From contig CALNHX010005275.1 of the NCBI GenBank assembly GCA_940337035.1, forward strand, positions 1 to 64,000: a stretch of DNA of 64,000 nucleotides, written 5' to 3'. Within the stretch, counting starts at the first letter, position 1. Every line of letters starts with the position of its first letter. The notes beneath the pieces are model-generated. The model had not been told where the DNA came from. It worked only from the letters and a program-made list of their open reading frames with translations, and did not search any database. Both the position numbers and the translations under genes were made by a program. This stretch comes from Agriotes lineatus (taxonomy: Eukaryota; Arthropoda; Insecta; Coleoptera; Elateridae). Below are positions 1 to 11,802 of the stretch, one piece after another.

Positions 1-80
1 ATACATAAATAGCTCTTTTGATACGCCAATATAAAAATTACATTAAAATCGCCTTACAAAAATGAAATTTGTAACAATAG

Positions 81-325
81 ATGCTACTTGATTAAAAAAC
101 GTTGAAAATATTTTGCTCCCATCCGTAGTATATAACCTTCTTTTACAATTGTTTTCGATAATTTCATTATTAAAAGCACAATCCACCTATTCCACACAAT
201 TAATGCTACTTGATTAAACATGTTTTGCTCCCAACCGTAGTATATAACTTGCTTTTATAACTTTCTTCGATAATTTCCGATAACTCCATTATTAAAAATA
301 CAATCCACCTACATCCACACTAGGT
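81..325. repeat. Two-copy tandem duplication, ~122-bp unit
   Basis: ATGCTACTTGATTAAA occurs at 81 and again at 203. Each copy continues with a TTTTGCTCCCA(T/A)CCGTAGTATA block and ends in AATCCACCTA...TCCACAC. The copies differ by scattered substitutions and small indels, so the duplication is not recent. No coding potential. Confidence 0.75.
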
Positions 326-699
326 GGACAACCTGAAGTATTTATATAGAAAAAGTTCGTGTTATTCCTGATACACCCTGTATATAATTTGCTAATTAGT
401 GCTACGCATAATGTTTCACATTTCTTCTAATTGCTTTACTAACGTAAAAAGTACAAATGATCTCTAAACCTACCGTGCCGTTCTATTTCTAAGTGCAACC
501 AGTGCAGCATGCAATGCCTTCTTTTTCCACTTTTTCGTCGAACAGATAAAGATTTTTTCGACTTTGAACCCATATTTTCGTGCTCAAACGTCACTTATTT
601 TCACTAGGTAGAAATATAAGGAAAGTTCAGTGCGAATAATAACTGATATAAAACTCTGGCAAGATTTTAATTTTTACTCTGTTTGCTCAACAATATATT

Positions 700-806
700 T
701 TTCTTAACTGATGTAATATGTAAGTATTTTCATTGTCATTGTTATTATTATTTGTTTATGTCTAGACCGAAAATAAAAGTCCATTATTATTATTATTATT
801 ATTATT
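700..806 (+). repeat. LINE-like 3' tail ending in (ATT)n
   Basis: AATAAAAGTCC is followed directly by about eight ATT units at 783-806. Such a polyadenylation-like signal running into a short tandem tail is typical of the 3' end of insect I/jockey-type LINEs. No coding part of the element is recognisable upstream, so this would be a 5'-truncated copy. Confidence 0.45.
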
Positions 807-2026
807 TTATAAAACACCAATCTGCAGTCTATTAGTCATTGCAAAACGTCATTAAAAGCAATTTTAAATAGAACTTTGGAATTTTGGGCGTACCGATAAG
901 CGCCTACATCATAATCCTTTGGCTCCGTTCATATTTTGTTTTCTCTACATAGTACCAATAACACATCAAGGTTATGACGTGTAAATGAAATCATTTAAAA
1001 ATTACTTACTATGGCTTGTTGTCTATCTTTACGCGGATTCGAAAATTCTAGACCTGTTAGAAACGCAATCTGATGTTACTAAAGAGTCACCCTAAAGTCT
1101 GACTGATTTTTAAAATTTATTTTTTGGCGTTTCTTATCATATGTTTTTAAATTGGCTTACATTTCAGCTGCACATTACAATCTGCCATCTTATACATTTT
1201 AGAATATTATGTTTGAATAACCTGGATTGTGTAACTTTTTACACTTTCTTCGCAAAATTTTAATCAAATGTGGTTTGTATTATAAATGTATGCTAACAGC
1301 GTGCACACTTATCATTGCCAGTGGCTAAACGGATACATGCATCATTTCCATTGCAGCTATACAATGCGGTTGGAATCCAAATTTCATGTGGTTGCTTGCC
1401 AAATTACGGCAACGACAAATAATTCAGGAATACAAGACGGAATTAATATGCAAACATTTTGCTTTTCGCTCCAAATAATCTCTCGATCTATGGTTACTTT
1501 TGTGCTCTGCAAGAAATAATACAGGTATTTAGTTCAAATCTTTTGAAGAATACGTTGAGAATGCAGAATCGTTATACTTTTGCTCCACTTACCAGAAAAA
1601 CAAAAGCAGTAAATATCTATATCTACTAATTCAAAATGTTGAGGTTTAGTATATCAGCTGAAATAATAACAAAAAAAAATACAAAAAGTCTAGGCAATAG
1701 TACGATACATTGTTATTGAATTTTAATTTCGGTATTTAGTTTCCAAGATTGTTAGAAAATAAAGTTGATGTCGTTTTTCATGTTTTTGAGATTATAAAGT
1801 GAAGAGTTCTTCAAAACCTTATATTAATATAGGTCTACAATACCAACTAATGCAATATGGGATCTTAGATAAGATTTTATTTAAATGTAATTCCATTTTT
1901 GACTTCTTTAAACTACTTATCATTTATATTAATTTCTTGTTTATTATAAATAATTAGAATTGTAGCAAAATATTTATTTGTACAATTACTCAAAACCTCA
2001 AATTCATTTGAACATTGTGCATTATA
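807..2026. other. Non-coding stretch, nothing recognised
   Basis: AT-rich sequence with no recognisable domain, repeat or RNA gene. The short ORFs here (for example 1286-1519) have no family resemblance and coding-like composition is absent. Confidence 0.5.
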
Positions 2027-2387
2027 CAGTGTGCCCAAGATAATAAGGGCTAGTATGGGGATCTCATTAATAGCAAGAGATACAAGTTGGGTTAAATTGA
2101 ACAAATTTGCATAATTAAAGGACTAATAAAATGACACTTAGAAATCCTTGATATGATTTTTCGTTTTTGAGTTATCTTAAAAAACCGGATTTTTGCTGAC
2201 GTTAATATTAAAGTTAGAGAGAAAATTACAAAACATTATGACAACTTTTTATGGACTTAAATATTGCGTTACATTTTTTTTATCTGACTTTTCGTCTCCG
2301 AGCAACCATCATTAACTTCATTTTTTAAATACTACCGGCCTAATTTTCGAATTTGAAATTTTAGAATCCTTTTTTATTCTGAATTCA

Positions 2388-2743
2388 GCCGGACTCCATA
2401 GCTCAGTGGTAAGCATTCTGGCTACTGATCTAAAGGTCGAGAGTTCGATCTCGGATCCCGATGAGGTTTTTAAAAATAAAAAAATTTGGATGAAAACCTC
2501 TACAGAATGCCATCATTCGGAAGTGATGTAAAGCTGTGGGTCCCATGTTACTACGATGTGTAGCATGTAAAAGATCCCTTGCTAGGGTTGGAACTCCTTA
2601 ATCTCGGCAAAATTCTAAGTAGGACTAAGGTACTTGGAAGTCTGCATGCCTAGACCTTGTCCACGGAGTTGGAAAAACGAGCCTATAAAGGCTGATTTGC
2701 TTGACTCTATGAGTCTCCCCACAAATACTACTTCTACTACTAC
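2388..2743 (+). mobile_element. tRNA-derived SINE with 13-bp target-site duplication
   Basis: The 5' end resembles a tRNA: TAGCTCAGTGGTAAG fits the polymerase III A box and GGTCGAGAGTTCGATCTC the B box. A unique body follows and the 3' end is a short (ACT/CTA)n tail. TATTCTGAATTCA at 2375-2387 is repeated as TATTCTTAATTCA at 2744-2756, one mismatch, the expected target duplication of LINE-mobilised insertion. It sits inside the left arm of the 2027-4323 element; joining its flanks restores the match to the right arm. A 3'-truncated relative lies at 43600-43791. The anticodon arm does not fold well, so it is not a functional tRNA gene. Confidence 0.88.
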
Positions 2744-2982
2744 TATTCTTAATTCAACAATGTACCACACACTATGGTTTAATTACGTTTCGAATCTTTT
2801 CTGACCATCATCGGGAAATTTGTGGATACGGACCTCTAGGAGCATTTCATACGTTGCTTCAGCTCTTGTGCTTTAAAGAAAGAAGTAATGAGCCACACTG
2901 CATGTTTTTAATCCTTAATAATCAGGAATGGTCGAGGAATACAGATAATTTTCAATAGTAAGTAATTAATTTATTGTTTATT

Positions 2983-3140
2983 ACTTCCCTCGTCTAAAAG
3001 ACGAAGGAAGTATTGTAATCGCGAAAAAATCACCTTCCGATATTTCTTCAGATCTTCACGTCCCTAGATGACTAAAAACAGGTTTTCTCAATTCCGTCTG
3101 TTTGTCTGCCTACCTGTTGGCAGTATAAATCAAAAACTAT
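2983..3140 (-). repeat. Dispersed AGGAAGT-hairpin repeat, copy 1
   Basis: Begins with the hairpin ACTTCC(CTCGTC)TAAAA(GACGAAG)GAAGT at 2983-3011, followed by ATCTTCACGT, CCCTAGATGAC and GTCTGTTTGTCTG. The same order, diverged and partly inverted, recurs near 15290-15520, 31525-31740, 38800-39045, 41740-41975 and 45246-45330. Confidence 0.65.
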
Positions 3141-3210
3141 TTGTTAGAGGACGACGATATTTTACATGCAGATTATATGTCTACCTGGCATGAAACCGGG
3201 CAAATATATG

Positions 3211-3500
3211 TATACAGAGCGAGCACTTTACAAAAATCAAATTTCGTGTATTTTTGCGTTAACTGAGAAGTAGATAAAAGTAATAATTTACACATAGGCC
3301 AGGCTTTACATTTGACGAAAATGGAACCCATCAGATATAAGGCAATGTTATAAAAGAGTCAAAAAGTTTCAACAATAGTCCGTTCTGTTATATACGCCGC
3401 ATCGAAAAGTGTAGAAGTCCTCGATGGGCCAGTCGATCAGACGCCCGGATTTAAATTAGCGTTAGCAGGCCCGTAGTTCGAATCCCATCGTCGGTAATGG
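3211..3500 (+). repeat. Dispersed repeat with tRNA-like B box, copy 1
   Basis: TATACAGAGCGAGCAC and the following GAGAAGTAGATAAAAGTAAT block are shared with 7632-7930. The 3' part has a GTTCGAATCCC B-box-like motif at about 3476, so the family may be a tRNA-derived SINE with a degenerate A box. Both copies end near the tRNA-like part. Confidence 0.5.
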
Positions 3501-4655
3501 TTTTTTATATGAAATTGATTTAATTTGTATTAACAAATATTTCCTTTTATTGTTTCAGCATTCTTACGAACGGGAAGATATTTCTACCCGTAGTTTCCTT
3601 TTATTTTTAAAATTGCTTACTGTCACAACGTCCACTTGCTAGGCAACTTCTGAGTAGAACCCTTTACAGTTTTTCTTACTTATAAACAATGTAATAATTA
3701 AAATTAGAAATAAAAACATTCGGTGTGGTTCGTTACTTTTTTCTTTAAATTACAAAGCTGAAATATCGTATGAAATGCTTTACGATGCAAGTCCGTATCC
3801 AACAATTTCTTGATGATGGTAAAAAAGCTTTCGAAAAGTAATTAAACCGTAATGTTCATTTCAGAAAAGGGATTCTAAAATTTTACATCAGAAAATAAGG
3901 ATTGTATTTAAAAGTTAAAGTTGATGGTTGCTCAGAGAAGATTCGTCGGATAAAAAAATGATAACGTAATCTTTAACGACCGGTCTTATAAATACCACTA
4001 ATTTGAGATTAACTTTAATTCGTTGTTAAAACAAACAAAAGCGCATCAAAACGGTCTTTATATGACTGGTTGTTAGTGCATTAAAAGTTATATTAGGAGG
4101 TTTTGTCAGTTTCTATCTAACTTTAATATTAACGCCAGAAAAATAGATTTAAAAATACAAAACTCGGTTTTTAAGATAATTAAAAACAAAAAATAATATA
4201 TGAGATTTGTAGGCGTTATTTTGTTTGCCGTTTAATTACGCAACTTTTTCCCATTTAAACAAATTTGTATCTCTTACTATCAGCGAGAATCTCATACTGG
4301 TCCTCTTTATCGTGAACACACTGCATATACAATACTAAAATCGTTATTTTTGTATCTAGATGCTTCTAGCATGGGAGATATAAACACAATTTTTTCGAAA
4401 ACTCTAGTAATATTAAACAAAATTGAAATCAAAATTATAGAGCCGTCAACATAAATTAATTTCACAGATTGATCATTTTAAAATTTATAGCATTGTGACA
4501 CTGGAACTCTTAATTTAGATATTGTAAGAATCGAATTGACTACTTAACTATGGTATAATAATATGGCTAAAACTAATTGTTTAAGTTAAAATATTAAATT
4601 GATAAATATACAGATCTATTTTATTTAGTAATTTCATTCATAACGTCCCTCGACG

Positions 4656-5606
4656 GTCTAGAACCGCCCCCTTTTCAGAAAAAAAAAATTACTCAGCGCC
4701 CCCTGGAAATCTACATTATTTAAGCAAACAAACGGAACGATATTGTAGTGGTAGCTTCTTGAGACTGATAATTATCTATAAGAGTATTTCTAGGTAGGAA
4801 ATTATTTTGAAAGAATAAATTAATTAGCAATTAAAAAGTACAAGGGGGGAATTATACATTAGAAGTACAACATAAATATTTGAGAATTGTCTAATGAATG
4901 ATACATTAGATACATTTACTGTTAAATTGCGAAGAGTTTATTGAAAAGGTTCGAGCATATAAGTTGATTTAGTTGGGATAGTTGTTTGGTAACATCAGAG
5001 CTTAGATTTGAATTTGTAGTTATTAACTAACAATCGGAACAACTAAAGTGAAAGCCAAACTCAAATGATTATCTGAAAAAGTCAATTGTGAAGTGTTATA
5101 ATAAAATATACCATATAGAAATTTTGTATAAATTATTATTGCTAGAGAACATAATATTTATAAATTAAACAAATATTTTCCGAATTTGTTACCTGTATTT
5201 TGAGTAAAGGCAAATTTTAATAATAAAAACCTTTTATTATAATGGTATTTACTTTCTGGATGGTGTATTAAAGGGTGTGATAAAGTAAAATTAAAGAAAC
5301 GGAGAAGAAACAGAACAGACTGAATAAATAAAGTAACAAATGGTATGAAGAATAATAAGAATATTTAATAGTGGTGAATAGTCTTCATGGAATAAATAAA
5401 TCTGTAACTTGCATTTTGTGTGTTTATTTGGAAAATAATGTTACACTATGTTACACAACAGATGAAATATGTACGAATGGTTTTTCTAAATCTTCTTATC
5501 TTTTCTTCCTTTTTTAAGCTTTCGCCGCCCCCTTATTTTTATTCACCGCCCCCCAAATGCACCCGAGGCTAGTATCGCCCCACTTTGGGAATCACTGGTC
5601 TAGAAC
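4656..5606. mobile_element. hAT-like non-autonomous element with duplicated target
   Basis: GTCTAGAAC at 4656-4664 is repeated exactly at 5598-5606. Read from the right, the element starts CAGTGATTCCCAAAGTGGGG, the characteristic start of many hAT elements, which make 8-bp duplications often with TAG in the centre. Both ends are rich in short C-tracts (CGCCCCCTTTT at the left, CCGCCCCCTTA at the right). The left terminus lacks the CAGTG start, so it is probably clipped by a few bases or rearranged. About 933 bp, no transposase frame. Confidence 0.75.
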
Positions 5607-5690
5607 GTAGGCGTCCAGTTTAAGAAAATGGATCACTTCGCCCATCGAAAACAGAATGGAAATTTCGACATTATTTGACAGTTATCAAAT

Positions 5691-6310
5691 AGTTATTTAC
5701 TATACAAGTGTGATTACATCATTAATATACGCGTGAATGAGTTACAAACGAGTGCGTAGCACGAGTTTTGTGAGCACACAAGTATATTAATGATGCATTA
5801 TCACACATGTATTGTACACAATTTTATCTACAATTGCCTAACATTGAGAAAAGCGCATTAAGAGAAATGTCAAATCTGTCATTTCAAAAATATTTTAGTA
5901 GGCAAATGTCATTATGTCATTCATTTGACACTACTTCATGTTCTCAAGAATATTTTTGCGCCAGGTTACAAAATTATAGTTATTTACTATATAAGTGGGA
6001 TAAGAGCAGCATTAATGTACGTGTGTGTAAATTACAAAGGAGTGCGTAGCACGAGTTATGTAAGCACACAAGCATATTATTGATGTATTATCACACATGT
6101 ATTGTACAAAATGTTATCTACAACTGACCAAAATTGAGAAAATTGCATTAAAACAAATGTCACATCTGTCAGTTTCAAAAATATTTTAGTAGGCAAATGT
6201 CACTATATCATTCATTTGACACTATTTCAGTTACTTAAAGAAGCCATTACACCACTCAGTTAGGTAATGAAGCCATTACATAACTGAGTGGTGTAATGAG
6301 CTTTATTACA
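5691..6310. repeat. Tandem duplication (287-bp period) plus hairpin
   Basis: AGTTATTTACTATA at 5691 recurs at 5978. Both units contain GAGTGCGTAGCACGAGT, CACAAG(T/C)ATATTA, TATCACACATGTATTGTAC and AAATATTTTAGTAGGCAAATG in the same order. The second unit runs into a perfect-looking hairpin at 6245-6297 whose arms read CATTACACCACTCAGTTA and its complement. A further piece of the family (AGTTATTTACTATACAAGTA) is at 61838. The short ORF at 5807-6049 is incidental. Confidence 0.75.
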
Positions 6311-6803
6311 TAACGGAAATAGTGTCAAATGAGTGCCGTAATGAGTTACTTATCCACTGGAGTAGATAAAATATATTACTTAGTGCCATGAATGTTTCCA
6401 TAGTATTGTGTCGTTATAAAAATACTTACGTAGATTAGTATAAGTCTAAAACTTACCTTCCTTGGCATCTCCTGGTGTAGCTCTATTTGAAAAGTGTACA
6501 TTGAAACCTTTAAAATTTATTTCCAAAATAACTAATTATCTTGTTAATATTTCAGACTACCTACTTTATTTTTGGTTTTATGTAGTTAATAACCGCTATA
6601 CAAGGATCAATTATATGTAAGAAAAATTTAACTAAATTGCTGAAATTTATGGGTTTACCTGAAAAGTTGAGACTGTATGCAAATACCAACTTATTACTCA
6701 AAGAAAATGCTTTGATAATAAGAAGGAAAGCGGCATGTAAAATTTTTTCAATATAGCACTAGCATGAAATCTAGTAAATAATAATAATTATTTATTTATT
6801 TAA

Positions 6804-7165
6804 GAGCCGCGTGGCGCAGTTGCGTAAGCGCCAGGCTTGCATTAAGCAAGTCCTCGGTTCGAATCCCGTGGGGGTCGGAATTTTTCCGTAACCTTGGCGA
6901 TTGGAATCGGGCTCGGTGAGACCATTCACAGTTGGGCACTAAATTAATTGTGTTCTACTCAGAACCACATACCTAAGAGATAGAGTAATAAGGTCAACAC
7001 ATAACCAAGACACACACTTCACACAATGGTTACTGCGCAAGCACCAAAAGAGCGCTCCAACTCTGTATCTCGAATCTGGTGCAAGTTGAGCAATGTAACG
7101 CCAGATGCCAGCGCATAAAGCACCAGCCTCTACATCGCAAGGTAAATGAGCTTACAGATAATGTA
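6804..7165 (+). mobile_element. tRNA-derived SINE, second family
   Basis: GTGGCGCAGTTGCGTAAGCG resembles an A box and CGGTTCGAATCCCGTG at 6855-6870 a B box, spaced as in a tRNA. An unrelated body of about 290 bp follows. The tRNA-like head lacks a good anticodon stem and runs straight into the body, so it is a SINE rather than a tRNA gene. The 3' end is not sharply defined. Confidence 0.7.
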
Positions 7166-7631
7166 TACGTACATTTATTTATTTGCCACACCATGAAAAC
7201 AAATTATAAATTAGGTTCACATTACAGATTTTTGTGCAGAAACACGAACAGCTGATCTACCATGTGGACCTATAAATATTGTAGGTAAACCTATAGTTCT
7301 ACAGCTGTGCTCTTACACATACAAAATTACAAACGTTTTATTGTTAGATTTAGCGCAACGTTGGTATTCTACATTAAAAAGTTACCTAAAATATTGATAT
7401 GGTCTTAAAATAGCAAATCATTTAAAATAAAATATAATTAACATGCAGCTTAATTATAATGCAAAAAAAAGATATTCAGTCAAGTGGCACGGTTTTACCA
7501 TCCAAAAATTCTATTTCCTATTACGGTTTGGCAGTTCTTCAGTAAATTGACACACCATTAGCTAAATATAAGTTAGATATAATCATAGTTATTAATTTAA
7601 TCTATAAAACCGAGAAAATTTCGGAGAGTTA

Positions 7632-7930
7632 TATACAGAGTGAGCACCTTAGAAAATGTATTTTTGTTTTTTTTTTACTTTAACCGAGAAATAGATAAAA
7701 ATAATAATTTGAACATTGCGCAGGTTTTATCATTGGCGAATATGACATCTAACAGGTACAGGGTAAATATCGCAAATGCAACAGAATATTATGGTGTCTT
7801 TGAAATGCAGCAGATACTCCTACAATTCGAGCACGGTCGTAGCTCAGTTATCCAAGCAGCCGCAAGCGGCGGACTAGAATCTGGTCTAGAAATATTGATC
7901 TCTTTCTCCTGGGAGATCGGAGTGGACTAA
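7632..7930 (+). repeat. Dispersed repeat with tRNA-like segment, copy 2
   Basis: TATACAGAGTGAGCACCTTA and GAGAAATAGATAAAAATAAT match 3211-3290. The 3' part (GGTCGTAGCTCAGTTATCC near 7847) looks like an A box. The 96-residue ORF that covers it belongs to the repeat and has no known domain. Confidence 0.5.
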
Positions 7931-8591
7931 GAAAATTTCTTTTATTTGCAAATTGATGTAATTTGCTCGAGGAAAGTACCGTGTAAACTTCTTTACAGAT
8001 TTTCCATTTTATATGAAAGAACTAAGAACTAAATTACAATGTGCAATGGTTTTACACGTATAACATATATGGATTTCAGAAAAATAGCAACCTGTTCTTT
8101 TATTAGATATAAATTGTAATATAAATTTGCTATTGTTACGTAATACTGTGAGTTTAAAATTATAATACGTATAATAAAGTGCCGGGCAAACACAATACCA
8201 TCAATTACTTGCTTAAGTCAACAGGAATTCGTTTAATAAGAGGAAATTTAGTGAAGTGTCTGCGAACCGGATCTCCTCGAAATGCAAATTTCAAACCCGT
8301 TTTATCGACTTCCGAAAAGACTCCTCCTGTGAAATCTGTTACGCTGATGCTGCTTGTTACTTCGATACTTATTGACTGAATGGAAATATACAGATGGCAT
8401 CTATGAAATTACTTCAAACAATTTAATGGAAAAGGAAAGGTTAAATTTGAATTCAAGGTGAACAAAGTGTTTTCAGACTATGTAAATCATAATTAAACAG
8501 TGACTTTCCGTTGAGGTTCCACTGCAAATATAAAGATAATCAACAAAAGTAAATATTTTCTATAATGTTTCTAACGCCTATTATCTACATA

Positions 8592-8976
8592 CAGTGAATT
8601 TATTTTAATGAGCAATATATGGTCTTGTAGTTTCCACAAGGATTTGAGTGTGTGCCTATTAGCTTCTAAGGATACGTCATGCCCACACAATGTGTAAATG
8701 CGTTTATTTTAAAATGCAATGCATGAACCGTAATTTTATTGAAAAATAAGCATTACAAATAACAACAGGAGATGTAACATGTGGGAACTCACAAACTTGC
8801 TGTAAACTAAATTCTTTACACCATTTGATCAAATGAATGCCTTCCTTTGTAGAATACATAATTTTGTTACACACCGAGTAACGTTCCTATATTGCATTTT
8901 AAATTAACGCATTTACACATGGTATGGGCATGGCGTATCCGTAGAAACCACATTGCGCCTTATAATAAATTCACTG
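8592..8976. mobile_element. TA-flanked MITE, TIR CAGTGAATTTATT
   Basis: CAGTGAATTTATTTTAA at 8592 is the inverse of TTATAATAAATTCACTG ending at 8976; TA stands outside both ends. Inverted similarity runs over roughly 100 bp and includes GGATACG(T/C)CATGCCCA and ATGTGTAAATGCGTT. The TA duplication and CAGTG ends are those of Tc1/mariner-type elements. The ORFs at 8913-9141 fall across its right end and are not genes. Confidence 0.8.
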
Positions 8977-9640
8977 TATAATACACCATATACATATAGT
9001 GATATGATAGTGCGCTTGCAAGCGGTTCTGTTTAATCCAGTAGTTATGGTAAAATTGGTTATGGTTTCATCGACAAAAATGTTAATATTAGCGAAAATAA
9101 ACAAGCTGTTTAATAAGACGATGAATGATAAGTCAATATAAGAGTTAAGCGGATTTTGTTTGACTCAAATTCCGAGTACGTAGCATTTGAGAGGATGGTA
9201 ACCAAATGGAAACGTAAAAAGTGATTTTAAAAGTAACACTTAATAATTATTGATACCTGTTAAAATTAATCTTGAATAACAGGTTCTTTAAAAGAAGGTG
9301 GAGATGATCATCGTGCACGTAAATGAGTAGAAGAAAATATTCACATGAATGACCTAAACAATGTGTAATTGAATGTAAGACATAAGAAACAAGGCATTTC
9401 CAAGCTAGATTGAAAGCAGAACTGAAAAGAATCAGTAAAATGTGTTTAAGTAAACTGTCAATTTGTGACACTTTACAAAATATAGTAGAATGTAGTAATA
9501 AGTGTATATATAAATATATTTAATGCTAATTGCTATGTAATTAATTAATTAAGAAATAACAAACTAGAAAAATTGAAGCTCCGACAAATGAAAAATTTGT
9601 TAAGAGCTGGTTTTATGTAAAAAAACATTTAATAAACCTG
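8977..9640. other. Non-coding stretch, nothing recognised
   Basis: AT-rich, with only short unsupported ORFs. No repeat family seen elsewhere in the window was recognised here. Confidence 0.4.
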
Positions 9641-9651
9641 TTATTGTTTCA

Positions 9652-9831
9652 ATGGAGTTTAAACAAGAAAGTACATTGGTTGAGTACGTCTGCAGAGCCA
9701 TCGAGCAACAACAGGTATACCGAGAATGCATTTCTATGCAGTGCTTGATCAATCTTCGGAGCCCTGCTGCATTGGAGGAGGTTATCTGCAGATCTATCGA
9801 GGTACAGGAGGTATTGCTGTCCCAGGTGTAG
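9652..9831 (+). CDS. Short ORF over degenerate 48-bp (16-residue) repeats; possible gene relic
   Basis: An ATG at 9652 opens a 59-codon frame ending in TAG at 9829. It starts MEFKQE, an acidic/KQE start like that of the zinc-finger gene at 62574 (MNIKQE). The next 48 codons fall into three loose 16-residue units beginning VCRAIE, MQCLIN and ICRSIE; the DNA period continues past the stop to about 9890 (CGTCTGCAAGTCC at 9836). Base composition is clearly more GC-rich than the flanks. I do not recognise a family. It may be a decayed N-terminal exon of a zinc-finger-type gene or simply a minisatellite; the opposite-strand ORF (9649-10002) is judged a shadow of the same repeat. Confidence 0.3.
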   Translation: MEFKQESTLVEYVCRAIEQQQVYRECISMQCLINLRSPAALEEVICRSIEVQEVLLSQV

Positions 9832-11500
9832 ACTTCGTCTGCAAGTCCTATAGGGCGCTGTTGGAGGTGGCTTCACATGGGTAGGAGGACCTCTACATTT
9901 TGTTGTGGTGTAAGTCAACAGATAAAGAAGGTATCTAAGACCATTACTCCTATATGACTTGCAAATGGAGTACAAGAATGTGATACTTACATGAATAAAC
10001 ACTTTATAATTGCTTGCTTTGTTCAGTGGTAAACGTGTAATTGAGATTATTTCAAAGAGTAAACATTTGTGTACGAATATCGTTTAACCAATATTACATT
10101 GTATTTAATGGCAATTTAAAATAATAATTGTAATACCCAAGTGTACAGACCAAATCCTGATTTAGTTATACGTGATCCACCGTGCTCGTACATTAATATA
10201 AATATTTAACCATTAAAGTAAAGGGCAAACTACTTGGCTATACGATTAAATTTGAACTGGATATCTATATAAGCAATTTTGAGTAGCTACAGGATTATAC
10301 ATTTTAAAATAAATCTTAAAATAGTTATAAGAATTCAAGCCCACATTCATTATAATACATGTCACCCCAAATACAGTACAGTAGTTGAAATATGCGCATC
10401 TTCAGTTATAAAAATTAAATACATTCATTATCTCCTTTAATGTTCATAAATTCGAAATAAAACGTGTTAAACAACCTAAAATGTAGCAGTTTATTTAATA
10501 TTTTAATATACTATAGAGAACCGCCTTATAAATATGTATTATAACAGAAATATAGGTAGCACGTAAGAGAAAGTATAAAAATGTTAGTTTCATACATACA
10601 AACTAAACTTTAAAATGCATGAACTTATTTTGATAGCAAACGAATTAAAAACGATGGTCACATCTAGGGATTAGTATTTTTATTCTGTAACTGTATTTTG
10701 ATTATTTGAATAGCGATTTTCTTTTGTTCTCTAAATCGCGTGGCTTAGAATGCAAAATTTCTATTCATTCGCATGTAGGTACATAGCGCTAATCGTAGTA
10801 ACTAAGAAATAGCGGTCCACCGCTACACTTTGCTGCTTTGCTGCATTAATAATTTCCTGCCGCGTCCCTAGTTAAATTTAGCTGCTTAGTTTCGTACCGC
10901 ATAAATCTGCAATTACGGTGCAAACATTTTAATTGGACCGCAAATCTTTTAATTCTTTGGACTACTTCTCGAACTACCGCTACTTCCGACTTAATTAAAT
11001 ATTAATTAATACTTCGCTTAGCATTTTAAAACTTATCTTCATAATCGTTTAAATTAATTCGGCTTATACATTTTTTTTGCGTGTTCGTGTAACTACTACT
11101 CGTACAATTTGTTTAGTTTATTTATATATACATATAATTACAGTGTAGACAATTTAAGAATACCTTTATGTATTTTTGTGGCCTCATCTATGTAATTCCT
11201 TGCAGTTTAACAAGATTATTACACACAACTGTCACGTGACTGAATCAGCCAAAGAAAACCATGCATTTTTTTTAAATCGACCAATCCTGAACTGATTTCC
11301 TGATAAGCGCCCGTGGGCTGCTTACCAAGCGATAAGCACCCTAGGGATGATTATCGACCTTGTCATAATTAGAAATAGTAATGCAAGAAACAAGCAATTT
11401 GAATTTTTAGCATTATTAGATCAATTTTAAATCATAATAATTCGTATACGGGTTTTGTGTAATAATCTTCAAAATATAAACTCGGGCAACGCACTTACAT
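9832..11500. other. Long non-coding stretch, nothing recognised
   Basis: No ORF, RNA gene or repeat that I can name. Composition is AT-rich throughout apart from a slightly GC-richer patch around 10790-10990. Confidence 0.45.
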
Positions 11501-11504
11501 ATAA

Positions 11505-11630
11505 TTTTACCTGTGCCAAGAGTCATCGTGCTGGTTGCCCTTAGAAAACTGCCCTCGGGCAGCCTTCGGGACAGTTTTCATTGCAACCAGCACTCGACTC
11601 TTGGAGTGAGCAAAATTATGGGTAAATATG
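11505..11630. repeat. Strong hairpin with CTCGGG/CTTCGGG centre
   Basis: GTGCTGGTTGC and AAAACTGCCC on the left pair with GGGACAGTTTT and GCAACCAGCAC on the right, with a small GGGCAGCCTTC centre. The outer arms also pair loosely (AAGAGTC / GACTCTT). One of several hairpins in the window that put a GC-rich centre in AT-rich DNA. Confidence 0.65.
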
Positions 11631-11802
11631 TCTCGCCCTTGTTACATTAATATTGCCAATATAAGTAAACTTAACATTATCAGATTTATGTTAGAATGTA
11701 AATTATATAATTTAATGTAACACTATCTTTATAGGACGCCAATAGTCTGGCTGCTGATGCGCCATTAACCAACAAATTAAAAAAAGATTAAAACATAGAA
11801 AA

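Larger units (their letters stand above)
2027..4323. mobile_element. Long-inverted-repeat transposon, ends CAGTGTG, nested insertions
   Basis: The left end (TA then CAGTGTGCCCAAGATAA at 2027) is matched in inverse orientation by the right end (CACACTG ending at 4323). Inverted similarity continues through almost the whole arms: 2027-2375 and 2757-2915 on the left pair with 3713-4323 on the right, for example AGTTAGA(G/T)A followed by the CAACCATCA block, and GGATACGGAC. Arms are therefore about 500-600 bp. A TA flanks the left end; the right flank reads CA, perhaps a mutated TA. The left arm is interrupted by a SINE, and the centre holds two other repeats. No transposase frame is seen, so this is a non-autonomous, foldback-type element. 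Confidence 0.75.

Noticed and set aside
2388..2460. tRNA gene
   Set aside because: The boxes fit, but the anticodon arm does not fold and the sequence continues into a SINE body with a target duplication. The same applies to 6804-6880 and 43600-43670.
9649..10002. 117-residue minus-strand ORF
   Set aside because: It covers the 48-bp degenerate repeats and their flank; no domain, and the plus strand is the better candidate frame.
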